Shown: one piece after another, positions 4,827 to 5,132 of the stretch
Layout: each line of letters opens with the position of its first letter
Numbering within the stretch: position 1 is the stretch's first letter
NCBI GenBank assembly: GCA_036508635.1
Contig: DATCGY010000070.1
Span: 1 to 5,132 of the forward strand
Length of the DNA: 5,132 nucleotides
DNA from: FEN-727 sp036508635
Lineage (GTDB): Bacteria > Actinomycetota > Geothermincolia > Fen-727 > Anoxymicrobiaceae
Reading direction: 5' to 3'
Position numbers and translations under genes: made by a program
Notes under the pieces: generated by a model
The model's database searches: none
Told to the model about the DNA's origin: nothing
The model's input: only the letters and a program-made list of their open reading frames with translations

Positions 4827-5132
4827 TCAGAGCCCGTAACCCCTGGTGTCGTGCCCACCCTGGGCGAAACCGTGGTAGTCGAAGTACATGGGGCGCTCCG
4901 CCACCACCGGGATCGAGGAGGTCAGGATCAGGCTTGAGTCCATGTCCGGGCCCAGAACCTCGTTGACCGAGACGGTGGAGCGGGTCCCCGGCCCCACCGT
5001 GATGCTCTGGATGATGTTGATCCCGTCGGGCTTCACGAAGGTGAGCTTGATGGACGCGGCAGTAGAGTTGGGGTTCTCGATGGAGACCCACTCGTCGAAT
5101 GAGCCGTCAGCCGCATTGGACCGTGTGGTGCC
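4827..5132 (-). CDS. Surface/secreted protein with DUF5719-like repeat, C-terminal end (cut by window edge)
   Basis: The last 101 residues and stop codon of a larger protein that starts outside the window. The visible part forms one repeat-like beta-rich unit: GTTRSNAADGSFDEWVSIEN (1-20), then NPNSTAASIKLTFVKPDG, a Gly/Thr/Val segment VGPGTRSTVSVNEVLGPDMD, and the end PVVAERPMYFDYHGFAQGGHD about 12 residues before the stop is complete. This matches the consensus of DUF5719-like units found in cell-surface or cell-wall-associated proteins of some bacteria, often in several copies and sometimes with peptidoglycan-hydrolase domains. Nothing visible shows an enzyme site or an anchor. Asn-, Ser- and Thr-rich content with no Cys fits an exported protein. 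The family identification rests on motif memory. The stop codon is followed by coding-like sequence in another frame, so the natural C-terminus may be longer. Confidence 0.75.
   Translation of the reverse strand, partial: GTTRSNAADGSFDEWVSIENPNSTAASIKLTFVKPDGINIIQSITVGPGTRSTVSVNEVLGPDMDSSLILTSSIPVVAERPMYFDYHGFAQGGHDTRGYGL

Noticed and set aside
1..5132. CRISPR arrays, tRNA/rRNA genes, insertion sequences, phage attachment sites
   Set aside because: No regularly spaced repeats, transposase frames, terminal inverted repeats or tRNA-like cloverleaf sequences were seen on either strand by reading.
1..5132. Archaeal origin
   Set aside because: COG1751 proteins and CDF transporters are also common in archaea, but the AGGAGG/GGAG sites with 7-8 base spacing, the TTG start and the DUF5719-like surface repeat fit a bacterium better. 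This is a preference, not proof.

Overview
The window is a GC-rich piece of chromosome (about 60% G+C by eye) in which every gene I can support lies on the minus strand. It probably comes from an uncultured bacterium, most likely a deep-branching actinobacterial lineage. The main clue is the right-hand gene fragment: its repeat style (TTR...FDEW...ENPN...AERPMYF.Y.G...GGHD) is one I associate with surface proteins of such genomes. Bacterial-type Shine-Dalgarno sequences and a TTG start agree with this. The assignment is inference; an archaeal origin was considered and not fully excluded.

Read in the direction of transcription (right to left), the layout is as follows. (1) 5132-4827: the last 101 residues of a secreted or surface protein with a DUF5719-like repeat, cut by the window edge. 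(2) 4826-4575: a 252-base gap. It holds a short coding-like remnant in another frame, a weak hairpin, and a possible promoter and operator for the next genes. (3) 4574-799: a tightly packed four-gene cluster. It consists of a TMEM175/DUF1211-family cation channel, two tandem cation diffusion facilitator (CDF) transporters each carrying an extra C-terminal NifX/NafY-like (dinitrogenase FeMo-cofactor) domain, and a stand-alone pyruvate-kinase C-terminal-domain protein of the COG1751/AF0103 type. The junctions are a 1-base TGATG overlap, a 2-base gap and a 4-base gap, so this is almost certainly one operon. (4) 798-620: an intergenic region with the leader of the next gene. (5) 619-1: the first 206 codons of an AMP-forming fatty-acid/acyl-CoA ligase, truncated by the window start just before its expected ATP-binding loop.

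The main point of interest is the CDF pair. The downstream copy keeps the full DxxxD...HxxxD transport site. In the upstream copy, three of the four ligands are replaced by Leu, Arg and Phe. One working and one apparently dead subunit, adjacent and translationally linked, suggests an obligate heterodimer in which the degenerate partner regulates or stabilises. Both share the unusual fusion to a NifX-like domain, which could sense a metal or a metallocofactor. With a K+-channel family member upstream and an orphan pyruvate-kinase regulatory domain downstream, the operon looks like a cation-homeostasis module tied to a small-molecule signal. That functional link is inference.
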